A DNA stretch of 58,454 bases from Streptomyces phaeoluteigriseus (GTDB lineage: Bacteria; Actinomycetota; Actinomycetes; Streptomycetales; Streptomycetaceae), in assembly GCF_001896135.2 (NCBI RefSeq), contig NZ_MPOH02000022.1:57177-115630 (forward strand), in the 5' to 3' direction. Each line of letters starts with the position of its first letter. The first letter of the stretch is position 1. Shown here in pieces: positions 18,114 through 26,659 of the stretch. The notes under the pieces were generated by a model that was not told where the DNA came from, searched no databases, and worked only from the letters and a program-made list of their open reading frames with translations. The translations under genes and the position numbers were made by a program.

Positions 18114-18659
18114 TCAGGATGCTCGTGGCGGCTTGACGGCGAACAGCACCTCGCCGTCCTCCCGGGGTTGCCAGCCGCCGATGAACTCGCGGACCTCGGC
18201 TGCCTCGCTGCCGAGTTTCACATTGCTGACTAGCAGCAATCCGCCCGGGCGCAGTGCCCTGGCCAGTACCTCGATCTCGGCGACGCTCACCTCCATGCCG
18301 TCGAAGAAGGCGAGGTCCGCCTCGCCCGCGGGCAGGTCGGCGAGGACTTCCACGGCTTCGCCCGTCATGCAGTTCACGCGGTTGGCCAGACCTCGCTCGT
18401 TCAGGTGCCGTTGCGCGAGCGCGACGTGGACGGGGTCGCGGTCCACGGTCTGCACGAGGATCCCGGCGTTGGCGAGGCATGCGGCGGAGTATCCGAGGAA
18501 AGTACCGATCTCCACGGCGCTGCGCGCGCCTGCCTGTATGGCCCAGGCCGCCAGCTGTGCGCCGTCGACGACGGGCTGCGAGCCGCATCCGTGGATGCGT
18601 CGGTGATCAAGGGTGGCATCCTTGAGATCCGACATCGGCGTGTACACAGCAGATTCCAT
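18114..18659 (-). CDS. O-methyltransferase-like SAM-dependent enzyme
   Basis: A 181-residue class I methyltransferase of the catechol/caffeoyl-CoA O-methyltransferase type. The SAM site is AVEIGTFLGYSAACLA (residues 47-62), the second acidic site VQTVDRDPVH, and the metal/substrate loop is LAFFDGMEVSVAE. It is on the short side (relatives are 200-220), lacking part of the N-terminal helices. The start has GGAAGG six bases upstream. No biosynthetic partner lies next to it, so the substrate is unknown. Confidence 0.82.
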   Translation of the reverse strand: MESAVYTPMSDLKDATLDHRRIHGCGSQPVVDGAQLAAWAIQAGARSAVEIGTFLGYSAACLANAGILVQTVDRDPVHVALAQRHLNERGLANRVNCMTGEAVEVLADLPAGEADLAFFDGMEVSVAEIEVLARALRPGGLLLVSNVKLGSEAAEVREFIGGWQPREDGEVLFAVKPPRAS

Positions 18660-18999
18660 GTGAACCTTCCATGGGTGGTGAGGTCCGACGCCTACGCACG
18701 GGCCACGGCCGTGTATGCGTTCAGGTTCAGGGGATCGGGGCTGGTGCTTCGGGGCCTACTCGAACGGAATCCGACTACCGCCCCTGTCATGAACAGCCAA
18801 GCATCGAAAACGGCAGGTGGCACCCGGGAGGGGCCGGTCAGGCGACGCGGGCAGAAGGCCTTCGACCCTGACGACGTCACTTTCGTCCCGCCGATGCGCA
18901 GATCGCCGCAGTGTGGGTGCAGTCCCAGATCCACCTGCTGAGCCCCCCTGGGCGACCAGGCCGTGCACATGCACGCGAGTATCGGCATTACGCGGGCCC
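18660..18999. other. Intergenic, no gene recognised
   Basis: Upstream of the leftward methyltransferase. Rightward frames become transposase-like only after 19000; the earlier part holds nothing I can name. Confidence 0.35.
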
Positions 19000-19122
19000 G
19001 CCCACGGCCGGCGGATCTACGACTGGGCCCGCTTCGAAACGAGGCCCTCACACCGCGAGGACCGGCGGCACTGGGTCCTGGCCCGTCGCAGTGTGAGCAG
19101 GCCCGAGGAAGACTGGAAGTGA
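19000..19122 (+). pseudogene. IS701/IS4-like transposase fragment
   Basis: About 39 residues containing RRIYDWARFETRP and RHWVLARRSVSRPEE match the central part of IS701-type transposases (-YDWA-...-W-L-RRSI--P-E). No flanking catalytic domain remains and the frame stops at once. Confidence 0.6.
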
Positions 19123-19155
19123 CCGAGCGGCTGACGCCGCGTGTCTGCTACTTGT

Positions 19156-19710
19156 TCAGCGAACCTCGCTCTTCGTTTCGACGCCTTCGAGTCGGGTCGG
19201 TGTTCCGCCTGGGTCAAACGAGTGGTTGAAGGTGAAGGCGTACGGCGCGGAGCCGTATTCGTGGAGGTGCTCCAGCTTGGAAACCCCGTCCTGCCACGTA
19301 GGTATCGCGCCGCCGGTGACCCACCAGAGCACGTGACCCGGGTGCCCTGTCCGCTCGAACCAGTCGTAACGCCTGTTGAGCGCCGCGCGGTGCAGACCGG
19401 TGTAGATGGCATCGAAGGCGGGTCGCAGGCCGCTCCAGAGTGAGAGGGTTGCGGCCAGGGCGGTGGTTTCCGCACTGCGGCCTTTGCCGTACCAGGCCGG
19501 AACAACAAACTCTCCCCATGCACCCCAGTCCGCGTCGAAGAGTACGCCCTGGATGTGGCGTGCCGCTTCAGCATGAGCGATATATCCGGGGTGCCGGCTG
19601 ATCTCCCGGTAGACGGCCTCACCGCTCTCGTAGAACTCCCGCGTAAGGGGTCCGGGATCGGTGAGGGGTGACTTCAGGACGCCGAACGTGTACAGAGCAA
19701 GATGGGGCAT
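19156..19710 (-). CDS. DUF3291 domain protein
   Basis: The 184-residue protein begins LALYTFGVLKSPLTDP and has the DUF3291 pattern, including FYESGEAVYREISRHPGYIA, WGAWGEFVVPAWYGKG and HVLWWVTGGAIPTWQDG. The fold is related to the antibiotic-biosynthesis monooxygenase/dimeric alpha-beta barrel group, but no enzyme activity is established for the family. The start is supported by GGGAGA six bases upstream. Nothing nearby suggests a pathway. Confidence 0.8.
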   Translation of the reverse strand: MPHLALYTFGVLKSPLTDPGPLTREFYESGEAVYREISRHPGYIAHAEAARHIQGVLFDADWGAWGEFVVPAWYGKGRSAETTALAATLSLWSGLRPAFDAIYTGLHRAALNRRYDWFERTGHPGHVLWWVTGGAIPTWQDGVSKLEHLHEYGSAPYAFTFNHSFDPGGTPTRLEGVETKSEVR

Positions 19711-20673
19711 GCGTGTCTCCCTGGCCGAGGGGATCTGGTGGAGGAACTTGTGAAGGTCTAGCCGTCCGGGCGTGCGCTCGATTCGATGGCCTGCCCGTCG
19801 GGTGGGGAGTTGTGGGCGTGATCGACTCAGCTGGTGAAACTCCTACGCGACTGTGGGCGCCGCCGAATGACCGGTGACGATAGCCACCTCCGAAGACTCT
19901 GTCGAAGTTGCGTTTTCCCTCTTCAAGTGGCCTCTTGCAAAGGCCCCGGCAGGGGTTGCGGCGGTAGAGCGCGGCCCGCCTCGTGGAAGTCCACATCGAC
20001 CAGCCACCTCGGAACAGACAACCTAGGGAACTGCGAGACAACGCCGCTTCCCCCTTCTCGTACGGCAGTCCGCGTGTCCCTCTCCGCCGCCGTCGATGGC
20101 TCCTCCACCCCTCCGTGGCCTCTGGTCGCGGCCCTGGCGGACCAGGTCGTGTTCTTCGTCGGCTTCTACGGGTCGCACAGGGACAAGCCGGCTGGTCCGG
20201 AACTCGGCTACCACCCAGCGCTGCTCATCGGCGCCTGCGGTGCGCCTTCACCACCTTCGGGCTTCTCACGGGTTTCGCTGCCATGGACCTGATCTGACAG
20301 GGCGGACCGGGGCTGGGCCGCCACTCGGCGCCCGCTCCAGCCACCAACGCCGCTGCCCGGGTCGACGTTCCAGCCGACCCGGGCAGCGGCGTCTCCATGG
20401 GGCGGCCGGGTGTGTGCAGCAGCCGTGCGGCGCCGCGTGACGGCTCCTCAGCCGACGTCGGCGACGGTGGCGCGCAGCTCGCGCACTCCGGTGGTGCGCG
20501 TACGTTTCGGCCGGCACCTACTTCATGCACCACGTTGTGACGGAAGGTCACTTCCACACCACTCCCGTGATCGGCAACCGCCTCTTCCTCTTTCCCGGCG
20601 ACGCCTTCGGCCCCTGGTCGCTGTGCTCCGGTGTGATCATGCGGCTATCCAGCAGTGCCGGCCGGCTCGGGTA
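19711..20673. other. Long gap with hairpin and coding debris
   Basis: No intact gene in about 960 bp. Two short stretches have coding-like character: LVAALADQVVFFVGFYGSH near 20125 and, after frame changes, YVSAGTYFMHHVVTEGHFH followed by FPGDAFGPWSLCSGV near 20500-20635, both rightward. They may be parts of one decayed gene, but I do not recognise it. Confidence 0.35.
20347..20392. terminator. Perfect 18-bp stem hairpin
   Basis: ACGCCGCTGCCCGGGTCG and its exact complement flank a 10-base loop. Strong enough to be a bidirectional terminator, but no intact gene ends here, so it probably served a gene now lost. Confidence 0.6.
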
Positions 20674-21404
20674 TCAGAACCTTCCGAAGGCCTGCTGGAT
20701 GATCTCTTGGGCCGCGTGGATGAGGTCGGCGTTGCTCTTGGTCGATGTGCCGTCCGGTAGTTGGAGCACGTCTTCCAGGCCGATCCGCGTGTCCAGTCGG
20801 CGTGAGGCAGCCAGCTGGAGGATGGGCCAGGCGGCGTCGTCTTCGCCGTGCAGGAGGATCGGCGAGGTCGTGACTGGGCGGAGTTCGTCGAGCAGGTCGA
20901 CTGCGGCACGGATCGCGGTCTGTGGGTTGGTGTCGGTGATCTCGGCCAGGACGCGCAGGACGCGGTGGGATTCTGGCCAGCTGAGGAAGCGCCGTACGCG
21001 CGGGTTCCGGAGTAGATGCCGGCTTCGATGCCGATGCCTCGGTCCAGCAGGGCGGTGGCGACTTCGGTGGCGCCCTCCTCGTGCCAGTTCACGGAGGCGT
21101 GATCTGGCAGCACAGTCCAGGATCGGACCTGGGCCGCGCGTGCTCCGGGGTCCGGTGTGGCCCAGGCACCGGTGGTGACGCCGACGGGGATGCCCGGGAC
21201 GGCGGCCCGTACGGCTTTGAGGGCCGCGGCGACGGCAGTGGGGTCCAATGTGTCTGCGCCGTCGCGGTCCTTGGGGTGGAGATGGATGTCCTGGGCGCCG
21301 GCGGCGACGGCTGCGCGGGCTGCCGTTGCAAGCTCCTGTGGGGTCGCTGGGAGGTGAGTGCATTCCGTGCGGCTTCTGGCACCGTTCAGACAGACTTGCA
21401 GCAT
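20674..21404 (-). pseudogene. Beta-keto acid cleavage enzyme (BKACE, DUF849), one frameshift
   Basis: Leftward from 21404 the protein reads MLQVCLNGARSRTECTHLP, QDIHLHPKD (metal-binding His-x-His), PVGVTTGAW and SVNWHEEGA, the ordered landmarks of the beta-keto acid cleavage family, which split a beta-keto acid with acetyl-CoA using zinc. Near 20996 the frame changes and continues RRFLSWPESHRVLRVLAEIT to PILLHGEDDAAWPIL and a normal C-terminus. One extra G repairs it to about 243 residues. Alone on this strand, so the physiological substrate is open. Confidence 0.82.
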
Positions 21405-21454
21405 GGCGTGATCTTCTCAGTCGGGTCTGACATGCAGAGACTGCTGCGTGCTCA

Positions 21455-21670
21455 CTGTGGGCCGACGTTGCGGCGGCTGACATCGGCGGTGTAGGCGGCC
21501 CAGTCGCCGGCGGATGCCTTCTGCCATTGGACGGATGTGGACGGCGACTGGGATGTGGGCGCCGAGCATTCGGGCGAGGATGGCGGCGGGCAGTTCGGCG
21601 GAGAGGGTGAACAGGGCGGCGGGGCGGTTCTGTTGGGGTCGAATGCCGATCTTGTGTGCAGGTGCCCTGG
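21455..21670 (-). pseudogene. Integrase-like C-terminal remnant
   Basis: In two frames the minus strand reads IGIRPQQNRPAALFTLSAEL, PAAILARMLGAHIPVAV and then WQKASAGDWAAYTADVSRR. This ending (ALF-LA-ELPAA-LARMLG-HI-VAV-WQ-AS-GDW-AYAADVSRR) is familiar from Streptomyces site-specific recombinase-like proteins; the assignment is from memory of the motif, not a search. A frame change near 21545 and the missing N-terminus mark it as dead. Confidence 0.45.
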
Positions 21671-21727
21671 GTGAGTCCGTCGGCGGCGAGCCAGGTGGGG
21701 AAGTTGTCGCCGCGGTGACGTTGCAGC

Positions 21728-21838
21728 CCGCCAGGAAGACTGCGAAGCCCCGGCGGCCAAGAAGGCGGCATCGAAGACCGACCAGAAGACCACCGCGGCC
21801 AAGAAGACAACGAAAAAGTCTGCGGCCCGCGGGCCGCA
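21728..21838 (+). pseudogene. Lys/Ala-rich nucleoid-protein-like tail
   Basis: With one base restored near 21750, the plus strand reads PARKTAKP then AAKKAASKTDQKTTAAKKTT and KKSAARG. Such tails are typical of actinobacterial HU (HupS-like) and H1-like proteins. No DNA-binding core precedes it, so at most it is a fragment. Confidence 0.35.
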
Positions 21839-22133
21839 CAGCGCCCGATGTATCCGCCTCGGTCTCGAGAGAAGAATGTGGAGTGGGTTCCCGTCCTATG
21901 TCGCCCGAGCCGGGGCGGGAGCCCGCGTCCTGCCCGGCTCGGGGGTGGGAATGCTGGGCGGTGTGGGTGGGTTGCTGGGGGCGTGGTGGTGAAGGGGGCA
22001 GTGTCCCCGGGCCTCACTCATAGCCTGCAGCGACGATCGTTCGGCTGAAGCCCTGCGGAGCCTTTCGCCGCGTAGGCGACCGCCCTCCAAATCCAGAGGA
22101 GCGGACGGCCGCGCGCTGCTACGGTCGGGCGTC
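21839..22133. other. Intergenic upstream of GNAT gene
   Basis: No recognisable gene; presumably contains the promoter of the acetyltransferase. Confidence 0.3.
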
Positions 22134-22637
22134 ATGAGCTGGCTTCCCGATGACTTCGTCCACCCCGTCCTGGTACCGCTGCCGGGCGGTGGTCATCACC
22201 TGCGGCCGATCCGGGAGGCGGACACCCCGCTCGACTATCCGGCTGTGATGGGTTCGCGCGAGCGGCTGTGGACCATCTTCGGCCCGGCCTGGGGCTGGCC
22301 CGCGGCCACCATGACCTACGAGGCCGACCAGGCCGACCTGTTGCGGCACGAGAAGGAGATCGCCGCGCACCAGTCCTTCAACTACGCGCTGTTCGACGCG
22401 GCGGAGACAGCTCTGCTCGGCTGTGTCTACATCGACCCACCGGAGAGGGCCGGCGCGGACGGCGAGATCTCCTGGTGGGTGGTGGACGAGCTGGTGGGCA
22501 GCAAGGTCGAGCAGGCCCTCGATGCGCTGGTGCCGCAGTGGATCGCCGCCGACTGGCCGTTCGAGCAGCCGCGCTTCCTCGGCCGCGAGATCTCCTGGTC
22601 GGACTGGCTCGCCCTGCCGGAGCATCCCGACACGTAA
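22134..22637 (+). CDS. GNAT-family N-acetyltransferase
   Basis: A 167-residue protein with the order of a GNAT acetyltransferase: HHLRPIREADTPLDYPAVM at the start, FNYALFDAAETALLGCVYID as strands 3-4, and WWVVDELVGSKVEQALDAL in the position of motif A, though the canonical Q/R-x-x-G-x-G/A acetyl-CoA loop is weak (VVDELVGSKVE). Substrate unknown. There is no strong ribosome site at the ATG (GGTCGGGCGTC precedes it). The gene is isolated between mobile-element debris. Confidence 0.75.
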   Translation: MSWLPDDFVHPVLVPLPGGGHHLRPIREADTPLDYPAVMGSRERLWTIFGPAWGWPAATMTYEADQADLLRHEKEIAAHQSFNYALFDAAETALLGCVYIDPPERAGADGEISWWVVDELVGSKVEQALDALVPQWIAADWPFEQPRFLGREISWSDWLALPEHPDT

Positions 22638-22784
22638 GTGGTTGTTGCACGTACCGATCTCGAAGGCTGTCGATCGAACGGGAGTCTCGATCGAGTGACT
22701 GCGGCGGTCTCCGCGCGTGAAAGCAGGGCCTCCTGGTAGTGCGGGGGACGGAGCGGAAACAAGACGCCGGACGGTGCCCGCCTC

Positions 22785-23595
22785 ACGCGGCTATGACGGC
22801 GGGAAGAAGGTGCCGGGCCGCAAGCGGCACATCGTGACCGACACCCTCCGCCTGCTCCTGGTCGTCGCGGTACGCCTGCTCAGCCTGCGGGTGAACCGCT
22901 TTAGCCAGATCAGTGTCCGCACCCTTCGCTACTCGGTGCCGGTGCGGCTGATCGGCCGGACGGTGAGAGCGGTACTGCACGCGTCCGAGCTGGTGGTCTA
23001 CGACGGCCGGAGTGAGATTGCTCGCCACGAACGGCTGATCGTCAAGGGGAAGGCCCGGCTGGATCTGGACCACTACTTGGAAGCCCTGGTCCGGAAGCCC
23101 GGAGCGTTTCCCGGGGCCACCACCTTCGAACAGGCGTGATCCGCAGGGAGGTTCACGCCCGTCCATGACGCCTGGTGGGAGGCGGCGAAGGCTGCTGCCC
23201 ATGGCGAACGGGACGGCACCCGGGCCCTGATCGAGGTCCTGCTGATGGGCCGCCACGTCCCCCACGAGCACCTGGTAGTGGGCTTGCCTCCGCACTCAGG
23301 GCGTCAAGACGGCGCAGTTCACGCGGGAGAAAGTCGCTGCGGGCCTTCGACATCGAGGTCAGACTTCGAGGTCATTGGGAACGTCGACGCAGCCGTCATT
23401 CACGGCCCTGGCGACCTGCGAGTGGGTCAAGAAGGGCTGCCGCTCTGCCTGATCGGCGACTGGTGCACCGGCAAGTCCCACCTGTTGATCGTGCTCGGCA
23501 ACGAGGCCGCCACGGTCGGCTTCCGGGTCCGCTACACACTTGCCACCAAGTTGGTCGACGAGTTGGTCGAGGCGGCGGCGGACGAGAAGTCCTGA
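22785..23595 (+). pseudogene. IS5 scrap fused to truncated IS21 (istA-istB)
   Basis: The stretch starts with an IS5-transposase signature (GYDGGKKVPGRKRHIVTDTL) and after about 25 residues passes into the C-terminal part of an IS21 IstA transposase: VPVRLIGRTVRAVLHASELV, ARHERLIVKGKARLDLDHYL and, in another frame, MGRHVPHEHLVVGL. An IstB ATPase helper follows with its P-loop GDWCTGKSH and RVRYTLATKLVDELVEAA, ending abruptly. Two elements have inserted and been trimmed; no working transposase remains. Confidence 0.75.
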
Positions 23596-23621
23596 CCAGG
23601 ACCATCGCCCGCGGCCTGGTT

Positions 23622-24362
23622 CTACAGGTCGGCCACGAGGAGCCGGTAACCGCTATCGAGGGCTTCGCGGTCGAGCAGGTCGGCATGGCGGTGGTGCCAC
23701 CGGCCGGAGGACAGGTCGTCTGACAGCCGGGCCAAGCCCGGCTGGATGACTTCGTCACTGGTCTGGGCGAACAGCGAGATACCGGCCCGCACTTCCGGGT
23801 CGAGGTATGCCTCGGGTCGGCGCCAGAAGGCGGCGAGGAATCCGTCGGTGCAGTCGTGCGGGATGGGGACGGTTTCGACGCGGGCGCCTCCCAGCAGCCT
23901 GGCCAAGCGGTCGATCGCGACGGCGCGTGTGTTGTCGAAAGCGGCTGCTTCGGGCAGGTACTCCTCCAGAAGCCAGAACCTGTGGTTGATGTCGGGGTCG
24001 AAGGTGAGGACGACGATCCGCTGCCGGGCGATGCGGAGGAGTTCACTGATGCCGGCTTCCAGGTCGCTCCAGTGGTGCACGGTCAGGAGGGCCATCGCCG
24101 CATCGACCGAGTCGTCGGCGAGAGGGATCGCCTCTGCGGATGCTTCCAGGGCCGGTGCGGATCCGGCTGGGCGCTGGGCGATCATCACTGAGCTGGGTTC
24201 AACAGCCAGCACCGTGTGTGAGGGTTCGTAGGAGCCGGTGCCGGCTCCTACGTTGATCACAGTGGTGGCACCACCGAGGGCTTGATGGATCCTGGCGGCG
24301 ATTCGGGGGTCCGGTCGCCGAGTGTCAGCGTAGGTCGCACCAATGCTGTTGTAAGTCGCCAC
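23622..24362 (-). CDS. Class I SAM-dependent methyltransferase
   Basis: The 246-residue enzyme begins ATYNSIGATYADTRRPDPR, a hallmark opening of the UbiE/COQ5-like methyltransferase_11 group, followed by the SAM loop VINVGAGTGSYEP, the acidic site VLAVEPSSVMIAQR and motif II AMALLTVHHW. Start is GTG with only a weak ribosome site. The substrate is unknown: nothing nearby forms a pathway. The gene is intact, unlike its neighbours. Confidence 0.85.
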   Translation of the reverse strand: MATYNSIGATYADTRRPDPRIAARIHQALGGATTVINVGAGTGSYEPSHTVLAVEPSSVMIAQRPAGSAPALEASAEAIPLADDSVDAAMALLTVHHWSDLEAGISELLRIARQRIVVLTFDPDINHRFWLLEEYLPEAAAFDNTRAVAIDRLARLLGGARVETVPIPHDCTDGFLAAFWRRPEAYLDPEVRAGISLFAQTSDEVIQPGLARLSDDLSSGRWHHRHADLLDREALDSGYRLLVADL

Positions 24363-24511
24363 ACCGCTCAGTATGCGCTTCCCGCTGACGCTGGGAAGAG
24401 CCCGCAGCGTTGTCAGTTCTCATCGACATTTTCGAGCTGTCTGATCGCCGAACTGTTACCCGAAACCGTCGACGAACGTTGCCCGCCCCCACCGAGAAAC
24501 CAGGAGCGTCA

Positions 24512-24720
24512 GTGGTGAACCGGCGGCCGGAGCATCTGACCGAGCGGGAGGAGGAGATTCTCCGCGTGATCCGCCGCTCCATCCAGGACCGGGGAGAGAC
24601 GATGTCGCTGCGGGAGCCGGCGCGGGAGATCGGGATGCGCAGCACAGCGTCGGTTGCCTGTCACCTGGCCAACCTGGAAGAGCGCGGGGCGCTGGTGCGT
24701 GACGGTCGCGGTGCCGGGGC
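24512..24720 (+). pseudogene. LexA-like N-terminal DNA-binding domain, truncated
   Basis: The frame reads LTEREEEILRVIRRSIQDRG, then SLREPAREIGMRSTASVACH and LANLEERGALVRDGRG: the winged-helix domain of an actinobacterial LexA, with two likely damaging changes (usual PSVREIG is MSLREPAREIG; AYHL is ACHL). After residue 65 the sequence becomes unrelated and there is no hinge or Ser/Lys peptidase domain. A short repressor able to bind SOS boxes without being cleaved is imaginable, but decay is more likely. Confidence 0.6.
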
Positions 24721-24794
24721 TGGTACACGTCACGGCCGTGCCGTCGCACACCTTCCACACGGTCTTCGCCACCGTCGCGGCCGCCGATTCAGAT

Positions 24795-24990
24795 GTGCTC
24801 GGAGCCGGGGCGAGGTGAGTTCCAGGGCTCGGTTGTCCTGTCCGGCAGCCATGTGGTCGAGCCATCGTTCATACCAGGCGAGAAAGTCCGGGGCTGAGGA
24901 GACGTTCGGGTCCCAGAAACCGTCGGCGTCGCCGATGAGCATGCGCCCGTGGCCGAACCACAGATGCTGAACCAGAACCCGAAATCGGAC
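24795..24990 (-). pseudogene. SMI1/KNR4-like C-terminal fragment
   Basis: Leftward translation gives LWFGHGRMLIGDADGFWDPN, then SSAPDFLAWYERWLDHM. The FGHG--LIGD-DG ... DF-AWYE-WLD pattern fits the end of SMI1/KNR4 (SUKH) immunity-type proteins. The N-terminal two thirds are absent; the fragment runs into sequence next to the LexA-like stub and the MITE. Confidence 0.5.
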
Positions 24991-25125
24991 GGCATCTGTT
25001 CACCATTGCGGGAGGCACCCCGGATCCGGCGTGTTCGATGTCGACCGAAACGTCAGCACAAGGGCGAGGCGTTCATACCGACCGTCGCCGCGGCGCCGCC
25101 ATCGTCCGACCCGAGCTGTTGGCTA

Positions 25126-25279
25126 AGGGTTGTCCCGTAACTCAGGACACCGCTTGCCAATGTCCGGTTCGACCTGCTTGGTCGGGGTCGCGCTGAGACC
25201 ACAAGTCGGGGCGCAACCGGACAAGCCGATCTGTCTGTGGTCCCCCATCGACCTCTGGCCTGAGTTACGGGACAACCCT
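25126..25279. mobile_element. 154-bp MITE with 25-bp inverted ends, TA flanks
   Basis: GCTAAGGGTTGTCCCGTAAC at 25122 continues to a 25-bp perfect inverted repeat with its partner ending at 25283. If the target is TA (25124-25125 and 25280-25281), the element proper begins AGGGTTGTCCCGTAACTCAG and ends with the mirror image, 154 bp in all, with no coding capacity. TA duplication and this size fit a MITE mobilised by an IS630/Tc1-type transposase; the IS5 group is the alternative. Its right end supplies the stop codon of the MarR gene. Confidence 0.7.
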
Positions 25280-25755
25280 TAGCTATTGGCTTCGGGATCC
25301 TCGAAGAGGGCAAGCATCCGGCTGAGCACTCGGACGCATGCGTCCACCTCCGCTACGGTGAGAACGTCCGCCGCCTCGCGCAGCAGCGCGTGCTCCCGGG
25401 CGACGACGGCCTCGATCACCGTGCGGCCGGCGTCGGTCAGGCGGATCAGCGAGGATCGAGCATGCGCCGGGTTCGGCACGGCCTCCACCAGACCGTCCGC
25501 CGCGGCATCGTTGACCATCCGCTGGACGAACTGACGGCTGATCGACTGCGCTCGGCCCATTTGGGGAACCGTCATCGGTCCGTGCTCTCGTAGCAGATCG
25601 AGCACCGCGCGCACTCCCACTGACAGCCCTTGCCGCGGGGCGTCCTGCTCGATCTTGCGGTGAACCCGCCGGTAGAGCGGTCCCACCAAGGCGAAGACTT
25701 CCATCAGCCGCGGACCCGCCTCGTCGGGAGGCAGCGGGCGTTCTCCATCACTCAT
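25279..25755 (-). CDS. MarR-family transcriptional regulator
   Basis: A 158-residue winged-helix repressor. The recognition region reads REHGPMTVPQMGRAQSISR then QFVQRMVNDAAADGLVEAVP, with the beta wing PAHARSSLIRLTDAGR, all in MarR order. It is divergent from an alpha/beta hydrolase gene, and two identical palindromes (TGACAA-N5-TTGTCA) fill the space between them, so it very likely represses both itself and the hydrolase until a small ligand is bound. Its stop codon is formed by the edge of the MITE, so the last residues may differ from the ancestral protein. Confidence 0.9.
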   Translation of the reverse strand: MSDGERPLPPDEAGPRLMEVFALVGPLYRRVHRKIEQDAPRQGLSVGVRAVLDLLREHGPMTVPQMGRAQSISRQFVQRMVNDAAADGLVEAVPNPAHARSSLIRLTDAGRTVIEAVVAREHALLREAADVLTVAEVDACVRVLSRMLALFEDPEANS

Positions 25756-25769
25756 ACGCTGATGATAAA

Positions 25770-25786
25770 TGACAATCGGGTTGTCA
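25770..25786. promoter_or_regulatory. MarR operator 1
   Basis: TGACAATCGGGTTGTCA, a dyad of 6-bp arms with a 5-bp spacer, 15 bases from the marR start codon. Confidence 0.75.
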
Positions 25787-25800
25787 ACACTCTCCTCTCA

Positions 25801-25817
25801 TGACAATCTAGTTGTCA
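25801..25817. promoter_or_regulatory. MarR operator 2, overlapping the hydrolase start
   Basis: TGACAATCTAGTTGTCA has the same arms and spacing as operator 1; centres are 31 bp apart, three helical turns. The last A is the first base of the hydrolase ATG. Confidence 0.75.
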
Positions 25818-26659
25818 TGGATAACGCTTCCGATCTCCGCTTCTTCGCGTCCTCCGACGGCGAGCTCGCCTACCGCGACACCGGCGGCACAGACCTCCCC
25901 GTCGTGCTGCTGCACGCGGGTTTCCTCGACCACACCATGTGGGACGAGCACATCCCGGCCCTCGCGAAGGAGTTCCGCGTCATCGCACCCGACGCTCGCG
26001 GTCACGGACGGTCCGCGAACGCGAGCCGCCCATTCCGCCAGGCCGACGACCTCGCCGAGCTGCTCCACCACCTGGGCGCCGGACCCGCCGTCCTCGCCGG
26101 CGTCTCCATGGGGGCAGTGATCGCCGTTGGGACCGCGCTGGAACACCCCGATCTGGTCCGGGCCCTGGTCATCTCCGGCGGCGGCACGGACGACCGCGAG
26201 TTCACCGAGCCCTGGTCCAAGCAAGCACAGGCCGCGCAGTTCCAGGCTCTGGCTGCCGGCGACATCGAGGCCTGGCACGACGCGAGCGACGCCTGGGCGC
26301 ACGGCCCCGAGCGACCGCGGCAAGCCGTCCGGCCCGAGATCTACACCCGTCTTCGCGAGATGCGCCAGCGAACCATCAGCAAGCACACTCCCGGCGAAGC
26401 CGATCACCACGTCCCGGTCGGGGATCTCGGCGCCCGGGCCGGCCGGATTGCCGTCCCCGTCCTTGCCCTCAACGGCGCACAGGACGCACCCGAGCTCCGG
26501 GCCATGGCCGAATCCGTCGCCCGCACGGCACCACGAGGCCGGACGGTCATGATCAATGACGCCGCGCACTTCCCCAACCTCGAGCGCCCCGAGGAGTACA
26601 CCCGCATCCTCACCGACTTCCTCCGCAGCCTGGGCCAGGAACTGCCCGTCCGTCCCTGA
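25817..26659 (+). CDS. Alpha/beta hydrolase under MarR control
   Basis: A 280-residue alpha/beta-fold hydrolase. HAGFLDHTMWDEHIPALAKE carries the oxyanion side, the nucleophile Ser is in LAGVSMGAVIA (GxSxG), the acid is probably Asp in LNGAQDAPEL, and the His is in MINDAAHFPNLERPEEY. It may detoxify an ester or lactone sensed by the divergent MarR protein. The ATG sits on an operator with no leader, so the mRNA may be leaderless; an upstream in-frame ATG at 25769 lacks a ribosome site too. Confidence 0.88.
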   Translation: MDNASDLRFFASSDGELAYRDTGGTDLPVVLLHAGFLDHTMWDEHIPALAKEFRVIAPDARGHGRSANASRPFRQADDLAELLHHLGAGPAVLAGVSMGAVIAVGTALEHPDLVRALVISGGGTDDREFTEPWSKQAQAAQFQALAAGDIEAWHDASDAWAHGPERPRQAVRPEIYTRLREMRQRTISKHTPGEADHHVPVGDLGARAGRIAVPVLALNGAQDAPELRAMAESVARTAPRGRTVMINDAAHFPNLERPEEYTRILTDFLRSLGQELPVRP

